Assembly: GCF_900105675.1 (NCBI RefSeq)
Contig: NZ_LT629786.1
Span: 2,170,001 to 2,234,000, forward strand
Origin: Pseudomonas synxantha
Lineage (GTDB): Bacteria > Pseudomonadota > Gammaproteobacteria > Pseudomonadales > Pseudomonadaceae
Reading direction: 5' to 3'
Length of the DNA: 64,000 nt
Positions 62,030-64,000 of this stretch are shown one piece after another. The translations under genes were made by a program, and so were the position numbers. Under the pieces are notes generated by a model. It had not been told where the DNA came from. It made no database searches and worked only from the letters and a program-made list of their open reading frames with translations. How positions within the stretch are numbered: position 1 is the stretch's first letter; every line of letters begins with the position of its first letter.

Positions 62030-63333
62030 AGCCTTCGCTGCATTGGCCTCGAACCCTGGTCTCGCGGCTGTCGCTGATCTTTCTGGTAGGGCTGACCCTG
62101 GCGCAGGCCTTGTCCTTCGGCGTGCAGTATTACGAGCGTTACGAAACCGCGAAAAACACCATGCTCGGTAATCTGGAAACCGATGTGTCGACGTCCATTG
62201 CCATCCTTGACCGCTTGCCCGCCGAGGAACGCATGGGTTGGTTGAAACAACTGGATCGACGCAATTACCGCTATTTGCTCGATGAAGGCTCGCCAGGCGC
62301 CGCCCTGCGTGACACGCCAATTGCAGTGACCTCGATCAAGGAGGCCATCGGCAAGGATTACCCGATGACCGTGACAGACATTCCCGGGCCTATCAAACAC
62401 TTCCAGGTGCATCTGAAACTGACCGACGGCAGCCCAGTGACCATCGACGTGCGCCCCTCAATGGTGCCGTTGTCGCCGTGGCTGCCGGTGGTTTTGCTGG
62501 GCCAGTTGGCCTTGATGATTCTGTGCGCGTGGCTGGCCGTGCGCATTGCCATACGCCCGCTGACCCGCCTGGCCCAGGCCGTGGCAAACCTCGATCCCAA
62601 TACTCACCCGGTGCATCTGGATGAACAAGGCCCGACCGAAGTCGCACACGCGGCCATCGCCTTCAATGCCATGCAGGCGCGCATTGCTGCCTATCTGAAA
62701 GAGCGCATGCAACTGCTGGCGGCGATTTCCCACGACCTGCAAACCCCGATCACGCGTATGAAGCTGCGTGCCGAATTGATGGACGACTGCGGCGACAAAG
62801 ACAAATTGTGGAATGACCTCGGCGAGATGGAGCATCTGGTGCGTGAAGGCGTTGCCTATGCCCGCAGCGTGCATGGTGCCACCGAAGAAAGCCGCCGTAC
62901 CGATCTTGATTCATTCCTCGACAGCCTCGTGTTCGACTACCAGGACATGGGCAAGGACGTGCAGCTCAGCGGCAAAAGCAACGCAGTGATTCACACGCGG
63001 CCCCACGCGCTGCGCCGAGTGCTGGTAAACCTCACGGATAACGCGCTCAAATTCGCCGGAGCAGCGCAGCTGCGGGTCGAATTGAAGGACGGCGACAGCC
63101 TCTCGGTGACCGTGATGGATCGTGGTCCCGGCATCGCCGAAGAGGAGCTGGCCCGTGTGGTTGAGCCATTTTACCGCGTGGAAAATTCGCGCAACCGCAG
63201 CACCGGCGGCACGGGCCTGGGCCTGGCTATCGCCCAGCAACTGGCACAAGCCCTCGGCGGCTCCCTGACCTTGAGAAATCGCGAAGGCGGCGGACTGTGC
63301 GCAGAACTGAGATTACCGACGCGCTTATCGTAG
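62026..63333 (+). CDS. Membrane sensor histidine kinase
   Basis: 435 residues. TM1 (residues 15-36) and TM2 (about 147-168, VVLLGQLALMILCAWLAVRI) enclose a periplasmic sensor of about 110 residues with no known domain. HAMP, HisKA (LLAAISHDLQTPITRMKLRA, phospho-His) and HATPase_c (VLVNLTDNALKFA, VMDRGPGI, GGTGLGLAIAQQLAQALGG) follow. It is an EnvZ-like kinase. It is the partner of the response regulator by ATGA overlap. The signal is unknown; epoxide, aldehyde or redox stress is suggested by the regulon. Confidence 0.93.
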   Translation: MKPSLHWPRTLVSRLSLIFLVGLTLAQALSFGVQYYERYETAKNTMLGNLETDVSTSIAILDRLPAEERMGWLKQLDRRNYRYLLDEGSPGAALRDTPIAVTSIKEAIGKDYPMTVTDIPGPIKHFQVHLKLTDGSPVTIDVRPSMVPLSPWLPVVLLGQLALMILCAWLAVRIAIRPLTRLAQAVANLDPNTHPVHLDEQGPTEVAHAAIAFNAMQARIAAYLKERMQLLAAISHDLQTPITRMKLRAELMDDCGDKDKLWNDLGEMEHLVREGVAYARSVHGATEESRRTDLDSFLDSLVFDYQDMGKDVQLSGKSNAVIHTRPHALRRVLVNLTDNALKFAGAAQLRVELKDGDSLSVTVMDRGPGIAEEELARVVEPFYRVENSRNRSTGGTGLGLAIAQQLAQALGGSLTLRNREGGGLCAELRLPTRLS

Positions 63334-63345
63334 GAGCAGCGAATC

Positions 63346-63763
63346 ATGCAGGATACGTTCAATCTGTCCCGTTTCGTCGAGGCTCAGCGCCCGGTGTTCA
63401 GTCGAGTCATGGACGAGCTGCGCGCGGGCCGCAAGACGAGCCATTGGATGTGGTTCGTCTTCCCGCAATTGCGGGGGCTGGGTCGCTCCGATATGGCCGG
63501 ACGCTTCGCGATTTGCTCGTGCCTACCTCGAGCATGAGTTGCTGGGGCCACGACTGGAGGCGTGCGTCGCGGCCGTTTTGCAGCATCGAGGGGTGAGTGC
63601 CGAGCAGATATTCGGCTCGCCCGATGACCTGAAATTTCGCTCCTGTCTTACGCTGTTCAAGAGTGTCCCGTCCGGCCCCGCTGTGTATCAGCAGGCGCTC
63701 GATCAGTTTTATTCGGGTGAGCCGGACCGCAAGACACTGCTCTTGCTTGGGCAATCGGCGTGA
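63346..63763 (+). pseudogene. DUF1810 family protein, frameshifted
   Basis: The first part (MQDTFNLSRFVEAQRPVFSR to GRFAI, 63346-63510) and second part (ARAYLEHELLGPRLEACVAA to the stop at 63763) match the N- and C-terminal halves of one DUF1810 protein, but in different frames. Between FAI and ARAYLE about five residues usually present are missing, so a small deletion with a net frame change near 63512 explains it. It is a broken gene unless a sequencing error is involved. It begins 12 bases after the kinase stop. Confidence 0.85.
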
Positions 63764-63906
63764 GTGCTAAACCCTGGGAGGATCCTTATCAATTGCTGAA
63801 CGTTGATGTGTATCTGGAGCGACTCAAGGAGGAGGGTGGTGAGTTGCGCCAGCTGCATCATGCTGGACCGACTCAGCTCAGCCGGGTGCGATTGAACCCG
63901 CCTTAA
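63760..63906 (+). CDS. Small ORF of unknown function overlapping the DUF1810 remnant
   Basis: 48 residues, GTG start in a GTGA overlap with the DUF1810 stop (MSAKPWEDPYQLLNVDVYLE). It is hydrophilic, ending GPTQLSRVRLNPP. The overlap suggests translational coupling. No family is recognised, and chance cannot be excluded. Confidence 0.4.
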   Translation: MSAKPWEDPYQLLNVDVYLERLKEEGGELRQLHHAGPTQLSRVRLNPP

Positions 63907-63918
63907 AAAGGCGCGCGC

Positions 63919-64000
63919 TCAAGGCCCGCTGCGTACGCCTTTATCCTGTGCTTCCATGACGAGCCGAGTGCGGCCTTCGGGCAGCAGCATCCGCGCCGTG
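63919..64000 (-). CDS. 3' end of a minus-strand gene cut by the window edge
   Basis: On the minus strand an open frame enters at base 64000 and stops at TGA 63921-63919. The last residues read TARMLLPEGRTRLVMEAQDK and GVRSGP. The frame is open through the visible part and composition is coding-like, but 27 residues are too few to identify the product. Confidence 0.45.
   Translation of the reverse strand, partial: TARMLLPEGRTRLVMEAQDKGVRSGP

Overview
The window looks like chromosome of a Pseudomonas of the fluorescens group. This rests on high GC, REP sequences of the GTGGGAGGGGGCTTGC type, an intact phenazine locus phzABCDEFG with divergent phzR and convergent phzI arranged as in P. fluorescens/synxantha 2-79, and housekeeping-type proteins such as a PA4872-like oxaloacetate decarboxylase. 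No rRNA, tRNA, CRISPR array, prophage or transposase was seen.

Layout. 1-7.1 kb: a minus-strand block with the N-terminal part of a very large unrecognised protein cut by the left edge, a hybrid histidine kinase translationally coupled to a double-domain KaiC-like ATPase, a TPR protein and a bestrophin-type channel. 7.3-7.8 kb: a REP-flanked, palindrome-rich non-coding element whose second copy lies at 43.7-44.2 kb. 7.8-17.2 kb: RidA, a FabF paralogue with a divergent HxlR regulator, oxaloacetate decarboxylase, a sulfonate-type binding protein with an LLM flavin monooxygenase, a ClpP-like protein, small stress proteins (KGG, PLDc_N) and a ThDP-dependent pyruvate-oxidase-like enzyme.

17.3-28.8 kb is a tightly packed respiratory operon: ActABCDEF of alternative complex III, a small membrane protein, a SenC/Sco copper chaperone and the four subunits of a caa3-type oxidase (subunit II carries a fused cytochrome c domain, and subunit I carries the YSHP signature of A2-type oxidases). 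It encodes a complete quinol-to-oxygen chain that bypasses bc1. A convergent FdhF/YdeP-like molybdoenzyme overlaps its end.

31-43.4 kb is accessory: small proteins, a bicupin, two LysR regulators, an iron-sulfur-type regulator divergent from an MFS exporter and an unknown protein with a DHFDLDG motif, two further MFS carriers, and an orphan HypX-like CO-forming enzyme with no hydrogenase genes nearby. 44.2-52.3 kb is the phenazine locus with a LuxR-type box in front of phzA and another in front of phzI.

53.7-63.3 kb appears to be one regulon. A secreted epoxide hydrolase, a second alpha/beta hydrolase, cytochrome P460, a third hydrolase and an aldehyde dehydrogenase lie in one operon. A DUF2790 protein and a DipZ-like thiol-redox protein lie opposite an OmpR-type response regulator and its kinase. 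The two target promoters share a newly noticed 38-bp operator (three copies in all) inside a conserved module of about 108 bp. The right end holds a frameshifted DUF1810 gene, a 48-residue ORF and the 3' end of a further minus-strand gene.

All functions are inferred from sequence motifs read by eye. No database search was run.
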